A stretch of DNA of 64,000 nucleotides from assembly GCF_001591365.1 (NCBI RefSeq), contig NZ_BCUT01000002.1:310001-374000 (forward strand), in the 5' to 3' direction. Below, piece after piece: positions 1-8,662 of this stretch. The position numbers and the translations under genes were made by a program. This stretch comes from Variovorax paradoxus NBRC 15149. GTDB taxonomy: Bacteria; Pseudomonadota; Gammaproteobacteria; Burkholderiales; Burkholderiaceae_C. The notes below the pieces were generated by a model. That model was given only the letters and a program-made list of their open reading frames with translations, had not been told where the DNA came from and ran no database searches. Numbering within the stretch: the stretch's first letter is position 1; the number at the start of each line of letters is the position of its first letter.

Positions 1-272
1 AGCACCACGTCCTTGAGGTCGAGCGTCTCGACCAGCTCCGCGATGTCGTCGGCGAAGGTGTCGTAGTCGTAGCCGGTCCACGGCTGGCTGGAGCGGCCGA
101 AGCCGCGCCGGTCGAAGGCGATCGCGCGGTAGCCGCGTTCGGCGAAGAACAGCATCTGGGCGTCCCACATGTCGGCGCTCAGCGGCCAGCCGTGGCTGAA
201 GAGGATGGGCTGGCCCGAGCCCCAGTCCTTGTAGTAGAGCTCGGTGCCGTCGCGCAGGGTGAGTGTGGTCAT
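1..272 (-). CDS. Alpha/beta hydrolase, non-heme chloroperoxidase/arylesterase type (partial)
   Basis: Only the first 90 codons are in the window; the rest lies beyond the left edge. The start is an ATG preceded by a GGAAAA ribosome-binding stretch. The oxyanion-hole motif HGWPL is at residues 27-31, followed by FDRRGFGRS, the usual N-terminal pattern of the cofactor-free haloperoxidase/esterase branch of the alpha/beta hydrolase fold. The nucleophile elbow and catalytic Asp and His would be in the missing part. It lies 41 nt after the MFS transporter gene on the same strand and is probably the last gene of that operon. The substrate is unknown; these enzymes hydrolyse esters or lactones and can perhydrolyse carboxylic acids. 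Confidence 0.85.
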   Translation of the reverse strand, partial: MTTLTLRDGTELYYKDWGSGQPILFSHGWPLSADMWDAQMLFFAERGYRAIAFDRRGFGRSSQPWTGYDYDTFADDIAELVETLDLKDVV

Positions 273-313
273 GGTTTTTCCAGTTTGATGAAAAGAAAGG
301 GAGAAGAAGGAAA

Positions 314-1912
314 TCAGAGAGACAGGAAGTGGTGGACCTCGGGCCTGCCGGGCCCGATGTGAAAGCGCACGGCTTCGTTCTGCAGGTCGGCGTCGGCATG
401 CGACACGCGGTGGTGCTGGCGCAGGTGCTCGGCCCAGGACTCGACCAGGAACCACTCCATCACGCGCTCGGGGTCGCTGGTGTGCTCGGTCACGCCCCAT
501 GCGTAGGCGCCGTCGCGGCGGCGCTCGAGCGACAGCCGCTTCATCGCGTCCAGGAACGCCGGGCGGTCTTCCTTGCGGATGCGGTACTCGACCTGCACCA
601 TCACGGGACCGCGGTCGTGCGCGACAGGCTCGGCCACCAGTGGCTCGGGCCAGTGGTTCGAGGCCTGCAGGTCCGAATCGCCGGTGGGCAGGCGTGCACG
701 GTGGAACAGCAGGGCCACGACCACCAGCCCGGCAGCGCCCGCCACCAGCGTGTACGGCACGCCGATCTCCTGCGCCACCAGGCCCCAGCCCAGGCTGCCG
801 GCCGCCATTGCGCCGTTGAACACCGTGAGGTACACGGCCAGGCCGCGCCCGCGCACCCAGTTCGGCAGGATCGACTGCGCCACGCCATTGAGCGTGGTGA
901 GCGCGATGATCCAGCCCAGGCCCAGCACCAGCAGCAACAACACTGCGAGCCACTGCGGCGGCGCGAACACCAGGCTGCCCATCACGCCGGCGGTCAGCAG
1001 CGAGGCCAGCAGCAGCATGCCGTCGGCATTGAAGCCCGCGCGCAGCCGCGGCATCACCAGCGCGCCGCCGATGGCGCCCGCACCCACGGCGCCCAGCAGG
1101 ATGCCGTAGAAGCCGGCACTGCCGCCCAGCATCTGTCGCGCCACCAGCGGCAGCAGCGCCCACACCGAACTGGCGAACAGGAAGAACACCGCCGCGCGCA
1201 GCAGCACGCGGTGCAGCTCGCGGCTGGCGCGCGTGTAGCGCAGGCCGGCGCGGAAGGCGCCCAGGAAGTTCTCCGACAGCCCGCTGTCGGCGGCCGCCGG
1301 ACGCTTCCACCACAGCAGCGCCGCGATCACGAACACATAGCTGAGCACGTCGGCGCCATAGGTCAGGGCGGCGCCGAAGCTCGCGAGGATCAGGCCGCCC
1401 GCGGCCGGCCCGATGGAGCGCGCAATATTGATGCCCAGCGAGTTCAGCGCCACCGCGTTCTTGAGGTCGGCGCGCGGCACCAGCTCGGGCACGATCGACT
1501 GCCAGGTCGGCCCCATGAGCGCGGCGCCGATGCCGCCGACGAAGGTCAGCGCGATCAGGTACTCGACGGTGAGCGCGCCGGTGTGCGAGAGCACCAGCAG
1601 CGTGCCGCTCACGCCCGCCAGCACTAGCTGCACGAAGATCAGGAAACGCCGGCGGTCGAGGATGTCGGACAGCACCCCGGCTGGAATCGCGAGCAGGAAG
1701 ATCGGCAGCGTGGCCGCGGTCTGGATCAGCGCCACCGCCGTGGGGCTGGCCGACAGGTCGGTCACGAGCCAGGAGCTCGCCACGTCGCGCATGAAGCTGC
1801 CGATGTTGCCGAGCACGGTGGCCGCCCACAGCACGGCAAAGACCGGCTGGCGCAGCGGTGCGAAGCTGCTGCTCGGCTTCGCGGCATCGGCGGCACCTGC
1901 GAGATCAGCCAT
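314..1912 (-). CDS. MFS transporter, MFS_3 (enterobactin-exporter-like) family
   Basis: A 532-residue integral membrane protein. Residues about 20-415 hold roughly a dozen hydrophobic segments with the loop pattern of the major facilitator superfamily. The last ~100 residues are a soluble domain (from about VMVQVEYRI to the end) resembling the antibiotic-biosynthesis-monooxygenase-like tail that is typical of MFS_3 proteins, so the length is normal for the family. The ATG overlaps the end of the DoxX gene by 8 nt, pointing to translational coupling. It probably exports a small organic molecule handled by the upstream hydrolases; the substrate cannot be read from sequence. Confidence 0.85.
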   Translation of the reverse strand: MADLAGAADAAKPSSSFAPLRQPVFAVLWAATVLGNIGSFMRDVASSWLVTDLSASPTAVALIQTAATLPIFLLAIPAGVLSDILDRRRFLIFVQLVLAGVSGTLLVLSHTGALTVEYLIALTFVGGIGAALMGPTWQSIVPELVPRADLKNAVALNSLGINIARSIGPAAGGLILASFGAALTYGADVLSYVFVIAALLWWKRPAAADSGLSENFLGAFRAGLRYTRASRELHRVLLRAAVFFLFASSVWALLPLVARQMLGGSAGFYGILLGAVGAGAIGGALVMPRLRAGFNADGMLLLASLLTAGVMGSLVFAPPQWLAVLLLLVLGLGWIIALTTLNGVAQSILPNWVRGRGLAVYLTVFNGAMAAGSLGWGLVAQEIGVPYTLVAGAAGLVVVALLFHRARLPTGDSDLQASNHWPEPLVAEPVAHDRGPVMVQVEYRIRKEDRPAFLDAMKRLSLERRRDGAYAWGVTEHTSDPERVMEWFLVESWAEHLRQHHRVSHADADLQNEAVRFHIGPGRPEVHHFLSL

Positions 1913-2300
1913 TCGCTCGCTCCTTCAGGTCGTGCCAGGCCACCAGCACGAAGCCGCCGACCAGCCCCAGGTGCTCGAAGAAGGAATTGGCCGCCATGAA
2001 GCGCTCGGGCTGCGGCATCTCCCAGAAGCGCAGCGCGACGAAGGTCGCCATCAAGGTGAAGCCCGCGAGCGCCAGCGCGCCGAGCCAGCGATGAAAGCCC
2101 GTGAGGATGAACGCGGCCGCGCCGAGCTCCAGCACGATCACCGCGGCGGCCAGGGGCCCTGCGGGCGAGAGGCCGAAGTGGTTCATCTCGGCGATGGCCG
2201 CGTTGAAGTCCATGGCCTTGTTGAGCCCGCCCTGAAGATAGGCCGCGCACAGCAGCAGCAAGGCGAGCCAGCGCACGGCGGGTGAAATGGTCCAGCGCAT
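1905..2300 (-). CDS. DoxX family membrane protein
   Basis: A 131-residue protein with four hydrophobic segments, matching the small DoxX/DUF4345-like membrane family. The start ATG overlaps the stop of the amidohydrolase gene in a TGATG junction (2298-2302), so the two are very likely translated in a coupled way. DoxX-type proteins are linked to redox and sulfur metabolism or quinone handling in some organisms, but no catalytic residues define the function here. Context places it between an exported amidohydrolase and an MFS exporter in one operon. Confidence 0.8.
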   Translation of the reverse strand: MRWTISPAVRWLALLLLCAAYLQGGLNKAMDFNAAIAEMNHFGLSPAGPLAAAVIVLELGAAAFILTGFHRWLGALALAGFTLMATFVALRFWEMPQPERFMAANSFFEHLGLVGGFVLVAWHDLKERANG

Positions 2301-4297
2301 CACACCGCCCAGCAGGCGCAGCCGAGCGCGCCCCAGAAGCTCTTGAGGTCGGCGATCGGCAGCTTGCTGCTCCAGGCCGTCGCATGCTGGTGGCCGTGCA
2401 CGTTGCAGTCGTTGGCGCAGGCGCAGGACATGGCCGCGTGGCGCATGGCCTTCTGCAGCGGCGCGCCCTCGGCATCGCCCCAGCCGGCGTAGCCGCCGAA
2501 GCGGCGCACCGGCGACCAGTCGGGCATGGCCGGCGGCGGCGCGCCTTCGTCGTGCGCTGCGAACGGGCCGGCGCCATAGACCACCTTGCCGCCGACCATG
2601 GTCAGGAGCGCGGTGGTGTCGGCAATCTCCGATTCCGGGCAGGCGAAGAAGTCGCGGTCGGGCACCACGAGGTCGGCGAGCATGCCGGCTTCGATGCGGC
2701 CCTTCTTGCCGACCTCGTTGGAGAACCAGGTCACGTTCTCGGTCCACATGCGCAGCGCGGCCTCGCGGTCCAGGCAGTTGCGCTGCGGGTAGAGCTGCAT
2801 GCCGCCCACCGTCTTGCCCGTGACCAGCCACGACAGCGACACCCACGGGTTGTACGAGGCGACGCGCGTCGCATCGGTGCCGGCCGACACCTTCACGCCC
2901 TTCTCGAGCATGCGCTTGACCGGCGGCGTGGCCTCGGCCGCGCCGGCGCCGTAGCGCTCGACGAAGTATTCGCCCTGGTAGGCCATGCGGTGCTGCACCG
3001 CGATGCCGCCGCCCAGCGCGGCGATGCGGTCGATCGATTTTTCCGAAATGGTTTCGCAATGGTCGAAGAACCAGTTCAGGCCGGCGAGCGGCGTGTCGCG
3101 GTTCACCTTCTCGAACACGTCGAGCGCGCGGTCGATGGTCTCGTCGTAGGTGGCATGCAGGCGCCACGGCCACTTGTTCTGCACCAGCACGCGCACCACC
3201 TCTTCGAGATCGCCCTCCATCTCGGGCGCCATGTCGGGGCGCGGCTGGCGGAAGTCCTCGAAGTCGGCGGCCGAGAACACCAGCATCTCGCCCGCGCCGT
3301 TGTGGCGGAAGTAGTCGTCGCCCTGCTTGTACTTCGAGGTGGCGGTCCAGTGGAGGAAGTCTTCCTTCTCCTGCTTGGGCTTCTGCGTGAACAGGTTGTA
3401 GGCCAGGCGGATGGTGAGCTGGCCGGCATCGGCCAGCTGCTGGATCACCTGGTAGTCCTCGGGAAAATTCTGGAAGCCGCCGCCCGCGTCGATGGCACCG
3501 GTCACGCCCAGCCGGTTGAGCTCGCGCATGAAGTGGCGCGTGGAATTGAGCTGGTATTCGAAGGGCAGCTTCGGGCCCTTGGCCAGGGTCGCATAGAGGA
3601 TCGACGCATTGGGTTTGGCCAGCAGCAGGCCCGTGGGGTTGCCGGCTGCGTCGCGCACGATCTCGCCGCCGGGCGGCGCGGGCGTGTCCTTGGTGTAGCC
3701 GACGGCGCGCAGCGCGGCGCCGTTGAGCAGCGCGCGGTCGTACAGGTGTAGCAGGAACACCGGCGTGTCGGGCGCCACGGCGTTGAGCTCCTCGATGGTC
3801 GGCAGGCGCTTTTCGGCGAACTGGTGCTCCGTGAAGCCGCCCACCACGCGCACCCACTGCGGCGCGGGCGTGATCGCGACCTGGCGCTTGAGCATGCCCA
3901 TGGCATCGGCCAGGCTGCGCACGCCGTCCCAGCGCAGTTCGAGGTTGAAATTGAGGCCGCCGCGGATGATGTGCAGGTGGTTGTCGATGAGGCCCGGCAG
4001 CACGCGCCTGCCTTGCAGGTCGATCACGCGGGTGCCGCCGTCCGCGAGCGGCAGGATGTCCTGCGCGCGGCCCACGCGGGTGAAGCGGCCGTCCTTGATG
4101 GCCACGGCGTCGGCCACGGGGTTGGCGCGGTCCAGCGTGGTGAAGCGGCCGTTGTGCAGGATCAGGTGGGGGGCGGTGGTGCCTGCCATGTCGGGTGTCC
4201 TTGAGGGGTTGGATTGGGCCATTGCCGTACCGGCAAGAGCGGCGCCAAGCGTACCGAGGCAAAGGCGCCGGCGCTGTTCGTCGAATGAATCGCTCAT
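2300..4297 (-). CDS. Exported amidohydrolase, YtcJ-like
   Basis: 665 residues from an ATG that has a GGAAGG ribosome-binding site just upstream; the ATG overlaps the XapX stop as ATGA. The N-terminus (RRRLCLGTLGAALAG, residues 9-23) is basic then hydrophobic and looks like a Tat-type signal. The amidohydrolase fold follows: the metal ligands HLH are at 107-109 after PGLIDN, and a later GTDAT supplies the usual Asp. The family hydrolyses amides or cyclic amides with a bound metal. The last 45 residues are a Cys/His-rich tail (Cys625, 627, 631, His634, 636, 638, Cys660, 662) outside the core fold. An internal ATG at about residue 37 would give a cytosolic form. Confidence 0.85.
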   Translation of the reverse strand: MSDSFDEQRRRLCLGTLGAALAGTAMAQSNPSRTPDMAGTTAPHLILHNGRFTTLDRANPVADAVAIKDGRFTRVGRAQDILPLADGGTRVIDLQGRRVLPGLIDNHLHIIRGGLNFNLELRWDGVRSLADAMGMLKRQVAITPAPQWVRVVGGFTEHQFAEKRLPTIEELNAVAPDTPVFLLHLYDRALLNGAALRAVGYTKDTPAPPGGEIVRDAAGNPTGLLLAKPNASILYATLAKGPKLPFEYQLNSTRHFMRELNRLGVTGAIDAGGGFQNFPEDYQVIQQLADAGQLTIRLAYNLFTQKPKQEKEDFLHWTATSKYKQGDDYFRHNGAGEMLVFSAADFEDFRQPRPDMAPEMEGDLEEVVRVLVQNKWPWRLHATYDETIDRALDVFEKVNRDTPLAGLNWFFDHCETISEKSIDRIAALGGGIAVQHRMAYQGEYFVERYGAGAAEATPPVKRMLEKGVKVSAGTDATRVASYNPWVSLSWLVTGKTVGGMQLYPQRNCLDREAALRMWTENVTWFSNEVGKKGRIEAGMLADLVVPDRDFFACPESEIADTTALLTMVGGKVVYGAGPFAAHDEGAPPPAMPDWSPVRRFGGYAGWGDAEGAPLQKAMRHAAMSCACANDCNVHGHQHATAWSSKLPIADLKSFWGALGCACWAV

Positions 4298-4569
4298 GCC
4301 TTCCTTCCGGCCGCGGCGCCGGCCTCGCCCTTGGCGCACTGCGGCAGTTCGCCGAACACATGCGGCTTGACCTGGTGCTGCAGCCACGAGGTGGCGGCCG
4401 CCTCGGGCTTGATCACGCTCTTGATGAGCGGCGGGATCTGCTCGCCGAGCAGGATCCCGAGAAGCCCGACCAGGGCGATGACCGGCGGCGCCGGCGAACG
4501 CACCTGGAACAGTGCGTAGATCACGCCGACCAGCAGGCCGAGCGCGAGCGACAGGACATAGGGCTTCAT
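4294..4569 (-). CDS. XapX domain membrane protein
   Basis: 91 residues from the ATG at 4569; a GTG nine bases upstream (4578) is an alternative, but family members begin MKPY. Two hydrophobic segments with the conserved block RSPAPPVIALVGLLGILLGE are diagnostic of the XapX domain, a small DUF1427-type membrane protein of unknown biochemical role. The C-terminal extension after the second segment is hydrophilic. The stop overlaps the start of the amidohydrolase gene (ATGA), and the hydrolase gene upstream ends 17 nt away, so this is an inner member of the operon. Confidence 0.85.
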   Translation of the reverse strand: MKPYVLSLALGLLVGVIYALFQVRSPAPPVIALVGLLGILLGEQIPPLIKSVIKPEAAATSWLQHQVKPHVFGELPQCAKGEAGAAAGRKA

Positions 4570-4586
4570 CTTGGTCACCGCGGCGA

Positions 4587-5240
4587 TCAGCCTTCGTGCG
4601 CGCCGAACATGGTCTTGGCGTAGGTTACGCCCAGGCCGTAGGCGCCGCCGAACTTCTTTGCGATGCCGGTGGTCATTTCATAGGTGTCCGTGCGGGCCCA
4701 GTCGCGCTGCAGCTCGAGCAGGTATTGCAGCGAGGTCATCGGCTGCGCGCCGGCCTGCACCATGCGGTCCATCGCGCGGTTGTGCGCCTCGGCCGAGACG
4801 TCGCCGCAGGCGTCGGCGATCACGAACACCTCGAAGCCCTGGTCGATGGCCGACAGCGCCGGCCCGACGATGCACACGCCGGTCCACAGGCCCGAGAGCA
4901 CGATGCGCTTCTTGCCGATCTCGTTGATGCGCTCGATCACGGCCGCGTCTTCCCAGGTGTTCATCGAGGTGCGGTCGAGCATCTTCTGGCCCGGGAAGGC
5001 GTCGGTGATCTCGCTGAACATCGGGCCCGAAAAACTCTTCTCGGCCACGGTCGTGAGGATGGTCGACACCTTGAAGCCGGCCGCCGCATGGGCCACGAGG
5101 GCCGCGTTGTTGCGCAGGTTCACCGCGTCGATCGAGTGCGTGGCAAAGGCCATCTGCGACTGGAAGTCGATCATCACCAGCGTGTGGTCGGTGGGGGTGA
5201 GCAGCTTGGCGCCGGCGGTGGGGGTGGCTTTGATGGACAT
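4587..5240 (-). CDS. Isochorismatase-family hydrolase, YcaC-like
   Basis: 217 residues from the ATG with a GGAGAG ribosome-binding site seven bases upstream; a longer in-frame start exists but lacks such a site. The family's catalytic triad can be placed: Asp25 in MIDFQ, Lys68 in AEKSF and Cys123 in TGVCIV. The protein resembles YcaC-type cysteine hydrolases, whose substrates are mostly unknown small amides or esters. It heads the run hydrolase-XapX-amidohydrolase-DoxX-MFS. The 139-nt gap upstream contains a strong inverted repeat (5285-5314), so it may have its own regulated promoter. Confidence 0.88.
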   Translation of the reverse strand: MSIKATPTAGAKLLTPTDHTLVMIDFQSQMAFATHSIDAVNLRNNAALVAHAAAGFKVSTILTTVAEKSFSGPMFSEITDAFPGQKMLDRTSMNTWEDAAVIERINEIGKKRIVLSGLWTGVCIVGPALSAIDQGFEVFVIADACGDVSAEAHNRAMDRMVQAGAQPMTSLQYLLELQRDWARTDTYEMTTGIAKKFGGAYGLGVTYAKTMFGAHEG

Positions 5241-5284
5241 GGGACTCTCCGTGAGTTGGTGAAAGAAATTGGGTCTTGCGTTGC

Positions 5285-5314
5285 CATGCATCGTCGTTTC
5301 AGCGCCGATGCATG
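5285..5314. promoter_or_regulatory. Perfect 9-bp inverted repeat upstream of the isochorismatase-like gene
   Basis: CATGCATCG (5285-5293) and its exact reverse complement CGATGCATG (5306-5314) are separated by 12 nt, 45 nt before the hydrolase start. The same 9-mer CGATGCATG recurs at 6163-6171, in the pirin/LysR divergent promoter. The shared site suggests one regulator, plausibly the divergent LysR protein, acts at both. That is inference. Confidence 0.5.
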
Positions 5315-5379
5315 TCTTGTCGATTAGTGAGGCCGTTTGGACATTTGCGTCCGCGCCGCCAAGGGGCGCACGCGCAATG

Positions 5380-6099
5380 TCAGAAGGAAGGCAACTCTTT
5401 CGGGCGCAGGTCGAACACCAGCACCTCGGCGCCCTCGCCGCGCGCCAGCTCGAGCCGCTGCTCGCCGCGCGCCCGCGCGCCGTCGCCCTCGCCCAGCCGC
5501 TGGCCGTTCACTTCCACGCTGCCACGTGCCACATGCACATAGGCATGGCGATCGGGGCCGAGCGCGAGCGAGGCGGCTTCATCGCCGTCGAACAGGCCGG
5601 CGTAGACGCGGGCGTCCTGGTGCACGGCAAGCGAGCCGCCGGCGCCCTCCGGCGAGACGATCAGCCGCAGCCGGCCGCGCTTTTCCTCGGGTGCGAAGTG
5701 CACTTGCTGGTAGCGGGGCGCTACGCCCTTGGCGTTGGGCACGATCCAGATCTGCAGGAAGTGCAGCGGATCGGTGGAGGAGGAATTGAACTCGCTGTGG
5801 CGCACGCCGGTACCGGCGCTCATCATCTGAACGTCGCCCGGGCGGATGACCGAGCCGGTGCCCATCGAGTCCTTGTGCTCGAGCGCGCCGTCGAGCACGT
5901 ACGAGAAGATTTCCATGTCGCGGTGTGGATGGGTGCCGAAGCCGCGGCCCGGATGCACGCGGTCGTCGTTGATCACCAGCAGGTCGGAGAAGCCTTCCTG
6001 CTCCGGGTCGTGGTAGTGGCCGAAAGAGAAGGTGTGGCGGGACTTGAGCCAGCCGAAGTCTGCAAGTCCGCGGTCATTGGCGCTGCGAATTTCCAACAT
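5380..6099 (-). CDS. Pirin family protein (quercetinase-like bicupin)
   Basis: 239 residues, normal length for a bacterial pirin. All four metal ligands of the N-terminal cupin are present: His57, His59, His101 and Glu103. Some bacterial pirins with this set show quercetin 2,3-dioxygenase activity; others act as redox-responsive regulators. The gene is divergent from the LysR gene at 6264 and upstream of the isochorismatase-like operon on the same strand. That arrangement suggests shared LysR control. The physiological substrate is not known. Confidence 0.9.
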   Translation of the reverse strand: MLEIRSANDRGLADFGWLKSRHTFSFGHYHDPEQEGFSDLLVINDDRVHPGRGFGTHPHRDMEIFSYVLDGALEHKDSMGTGSVIRPGDVQMMSAGTGVRHSEFNSSSTDPLHFLQIWIVPNAKGVAPRYQQVHFAPEEKRGRLRLIVSPEGAGGSLAVHQDARVYAGLFDGDEAASLALGPDRHAYVHVARGSVEVNGQRLGEGDGARARGEQRLELARGEGAEVLVFDLRPKELPSF

Positions 6100-6162
6100 G
6101 ATTGGGGTCCTTGATGGTCGTTTGGTTCGATGTGATTCACAATCGCTTCGGAGAAGAATCCC

Positions 6163-6171
6163 CGATGCATG
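6163..6171. repeat. Second copy of the 9-mer CGATGCATG
   Basis: The right arm of the inverted repeat at 5285-5314 occurs again here, in the pirin/LysR intergenic region about 65 nt before the pirin start. It is a possible half-site for the adjacent LysR regulator. Confidence 0.4.
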
Positions 6172-6222
6172 GCTGAATCATCTTTCTTTCATCGAGGCCT
6201 GTTGACGAAACTTTTAGCCGTC

Positions 6223-6245
6223 AATCATCGAATTTTTCGATGATT
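6223..6245. promoter_or_regulatory. Perfect 10-bp inverted repeat in front of the LysR gene
   Basis: AATCATCGAA (6223-6232) and TTCGATGATT (6236-6245) are exact reverse complements separated by TTT. The repeat covers the alternative ATG at 6240 and lies 18 nt before the GTG at 6264. It favours the GTG as the real start and is probably an autoregulatory operator or a leader hairpin. Confidence 0.5.
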
Positions 6246-6263
6246 CATTTCCAAGGACCAGCC

Positions 6264-7172
6264 GTGCTCAAGCTCAGTCTCGAAGCCATCGAACTCGTGG
6301 ACGCCATCGCTCGCCACGGCTCATTCGCAGGCGCCGCCGCGCGCCTGAACAAGGTGCCCTCCACCATCTCGTACGCGGTGGGCAAGCTCGAGGAGCAGTT
6401 GGGCATGCTGCTGTTCGTGCGCAACGGCCCGCGCGTGACGCTCACCGCGGCCGGCGAAGAAATGCTCAAGGAAGGCCGCTGGCTGCTTGGCGCCGCCGGC
6501 GACCTCGAGTCGCGCATGCGGCAGATCGCCACCGGGTTCGAATCGGAGCTGCGGCTGGTGCACGACTCGCTGATTCCCACACAGGCGCTGATCGACGACA
6601 TTCGCGCGTTCGAGGCGCTGCGCTGCGGCACGCGGCTGCGCATCGGGTGCGAGGCGCTCACCGGCAGCTGGGAGGCATTGCGCGAAGGACGCGCCGACAT
6701 CGTCGTGGCCGCGGGCGAAGGGCCGGCCGGCGGGGGTTACCAGGCGGTGATGGTGGGAAGCCTCGACTTCGCTTTCTGCGTGGCGCCCACGCATCCGCTC
6801 ACGCGCCTGGGCCGGCCGCTGCAGCGCGGCGACCTGCTGGAGTGCAACGCCATCGTGGTGAGCGACAGCGCGCGCACCCTTTCCGACCGCACCGTGGGGC
6901 TGCTTGCCGGCCAGCACCACGTCGCCGTACCCAGCATGGCCGCGAAGATCGCCTGCCAGGCCGCGGGCCTGGGACACGGATTCTTACCGCGCGCCTGCAT
7001 CGAGGGCGACCTGAAGCGCGGCACGCTCGTCGAGCTGCAGACCGAAGAGCCGCGCGCACCCGAGGCCTTCTGGCTCGCATGGAAGACCGGCGCCAAGGGA
7101 AAGGCGCTCCAGTGGTGGGTGAAGCAGCTGAACCGGCAGCTGGTTCCGGCGCTGCTGCCAAGGTCGGCCTGA
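6264..7172 (+). CDS. LysR-type transcriptional regulator
   Basis: 302 residues. I chose the GTG at 6264 because AAGGA lies eight bases upstream and the protein then begins LKLSLEAIE, the normal N-terminus of this group. The ATG at 6240 adds eight residues, has no ribosome-binding site and lies inside an inverted repeat. The winged HTH is at about residues 8-62 (GSFAGAAARLNKVPSTIS...KLEEQLG), followed by the LysR substrate-binding domain. It is divergent from the pirin gene and probably controls pirin and the hydrolase operon at 314-5240. Its inducer is unknown. Confidence 0.88.
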   Translation: MLKLSLEAIELVDAIARHGSFAGAAARLNKVPSTISYAVGKLEEQLGMLLFVRNGPRVTLTAAGEEMLKEGRWLLGAAGDLESRMRQIATGFESELRLVHDSLIPTQALIDDIRAFEALRCGTRLRIGCEALTGSWEALREGRADIVVAAGEGPAGGGYQAVMVGSLDFAFCVAPTHPLTRLGRPLQRGDLLECNAIVVSDSARTLSDRTVGLLAGQHHVAVPSMAAKIACQAAGLGHGFLPRACIEGDLKRGTLVELQTEEPRAPEAFWLAWKTGAKGKALQWWVKQLNRQLVPALLPRSA

Positions 7173-7186
7173 CCGGCCTTGGCCGG
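7173..7186. terminator. Possible bidirectional terminator stem
   Basis: CCGGCC-TT-GGCCGG begins directly after the LysR stop, in the 22-nt gap between convergent lysR and araC genes. There is no T-tract, so intrinsic termination is only a possibility. Confidence 0.3.
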
Positions 7187-7194
7187 CGCGCGAA

Positions 7195-8178
7195 TCAGCC
7201 CGCGTTCAGGCGCCGCCACCGCGCCGGAGATGTGCCTGTGTGCGCGGTGAAAACCCGCGTCAGGTGGCTCTGATCGGAAAAACCGCAGGCCGTGGCAATC
7301 TCGGCAATCGGAAGATGCGGCTGCCCCAGCAGCCGACGCGCCGCTTGCACGCGCTGCGCTACAAGCCATGCATGCGGCGTCTGCCCCGTCGTCTGCTTGA
7401 ACGCCTTGCTGAAGTGGCTGCGCGACAGCGCACATTCGCGCGCCGCGTCGCCCAGCGATACGTCCCCTGCGAGGTGCGCCACGAGAAAGTCCTTGGCGCG
7501 GCGCTCTTGCCACGGCGCGAGGCCTCGGGTGTGCACGGGCGCCGGCCCGGCCGCGCCGCCGTAGACATGCACCACGTGCGCCTTCAGTGCCAGCGCCAGG
7601 TGTTCCACGAACAGCCGGCTCGCATCCTGCGGATGCATCAGCACCGGCAGCATGGCCCGGCCCAGATGGGCGACCACCGGGTCCAGCGTGCCGGCGGCGC
7701 AGTCCAGCCGATCGACACGCGGCATCTCCATTTCTTCGGTGAACGCATCGATGGTTGCGCGCGGCAGGTGGAAGAACATCGAATGGAACGGGCTGCTCAC
7801 GTAGGCCGAGGCGTGCTGCGAAAGATCGGCAATGTGAAAGGCGCCCTCCTGCTGCAGGCCCAGTTGCCGGGATTTGCCGTCACGGACGATGCGCCGGCTG
7901 CCGCCCGGATTGATCTCCACGCTGAGCAGGAATGCGTTCTCGAGCGGGAGAGGCGCGAGCACGAACAGATGCGGCAACTCATAGCGCATCCGGGCGACGC
8001 CCAGCTCGCAGCCGCGGCGCGACCTGCTCACGAGTGACTGCACGGCGTCGATGCCGTACTGCGACGCCAACCGTTGTCCAAGTTGGCAGTCGGAACGAAG
8101 GGGATTCAGCATGTGGGGAAGGCTTTCGATGGCGACACCACCGCAGGAGGTTGATCCGGACGGGACGCCATCCTCCAC
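7195..8178 (-). CDS. AraC family transcriptional regulator
   Basis: Up to 327 residues. The GTG at 8178 follows the CBS gene's TAA by one base; the ATG at 8112 (giving 305 residues) is a good alternative and neither has a clear ribosome-binding site. The N-terminal half resembles the AraC-binding-like domain of the AraC_binding_2 type. The C-terminal ~100 residues contain the double HTH, including DVSLGDAARECALSRSHFSK and LPIAEIATACGFSDQSHL, ending in the usual GTSPARWRR. The gene lies on the same strand as and immediately downstream of the CBS/Kor operon, which it may regulate. Confidence 0.85.
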   Translation of the reverse strand: MEDGVPSGSTSCGGVAIESLPHMLNPLRSDCQLGQRLASQYGIDAVQSLVSRSRRGCELGVARMRYELPHLFVLAPLPLENAFLLSVEINPGGSRRIVRDGKSRQLGLQQEGAFHIADLSQHASAYVSSPFHSMFFHLPRATIDAFTEEMEMPRVDRLDCAAGTLDPVVAHLGRAMLPVLMHPQDASRLFVEHLALALKAHVVHVYGGAAGPAPVHTRGLAPWQERRAKDFLVAHLAGDVSLGDAARECALSRSHFSKAFKQTTGQTPHAWLVAQRVQAARRLLGQPHLPIAEIATACGFSDQSHLTRVFTAHTGTSPARWRRLNAG

Positions 8179-8179
8179 C

Positions 8180-8617
8180 TTACCCCAGCGCGTCGTTCAC
8201 CTGCTCGCGGAACTCCGTCAGGCTGACCGCCGTGCCGAGCTCCCGCGGCAGCGCGTCGCGCACCGAGAACACGCCCAGGATCTTCGTTCCCGCCACCAGC
8301 GGCAGGTGGCGAAAGCCCCGTTCGAGCATCAGCACCACGGCGTCGGACACCGGCGTTTCGGGCGGCACGCAGATCGGGTTGGGCGTCATGACCTCGCGCA
8401 CCGTCGTTCGGTCGGGGTCGAGCCCCCGCGCCAGCACGCGGGTCATCAAGTCGCGCTCGGTCAGGATGCCCAGCAGGATGTCGGGCAGTTCCAGCACGAG
8501 CACGCTGCCGCAGTTGGCGCGCGTCATCACGCACGCGGCGTCGCGCGCGCTGGCCTGCGGACCCAGGCTGATCACGTGCTTGCGCGAGATGGATTGGAAA
8601 ACGGTGCGCTCGGCCAT
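8180..8617 (-). CDS. Tandem CBS-domain protein
   Basis: 145 residues made almost wholly of two CBS motifs (about 10-65 and 72-130), with no catalytic domain. Each repeat shows the LGILTERDL / LGVFSVRDA strand-helix that follows the nucleotide pocket. A GGAGGG ribosome-binding site sits upstream of the ATG. Stand-alone CBS pairs sense adenine nucleotides (AMP, ATP, NAD(H) or SAM) and modulate partner proteins. Being 45 nt after korB on the same strand suggests it tunes the oxidoreductase or its expression to energy charge. That is inference. Confidence 0.85.
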   Translation of the reverse strand: MAERTVFQSISRKHVISLGPQASARDAACVMTRANCGSVLVLELPDILLGILTERDLMTRVLARGLDPDRTTVREVMTPNPICVPPETPVSDAVVLMLERGFRHLPLVAGTKILGVFSVRDALPRELGTAVSLTEFREQVNDALG

Positions 8618-8662
8618 GGTGCGCCCTCCGGAAAGGAACCCAATGGTGCCGCCGGACGCCGC

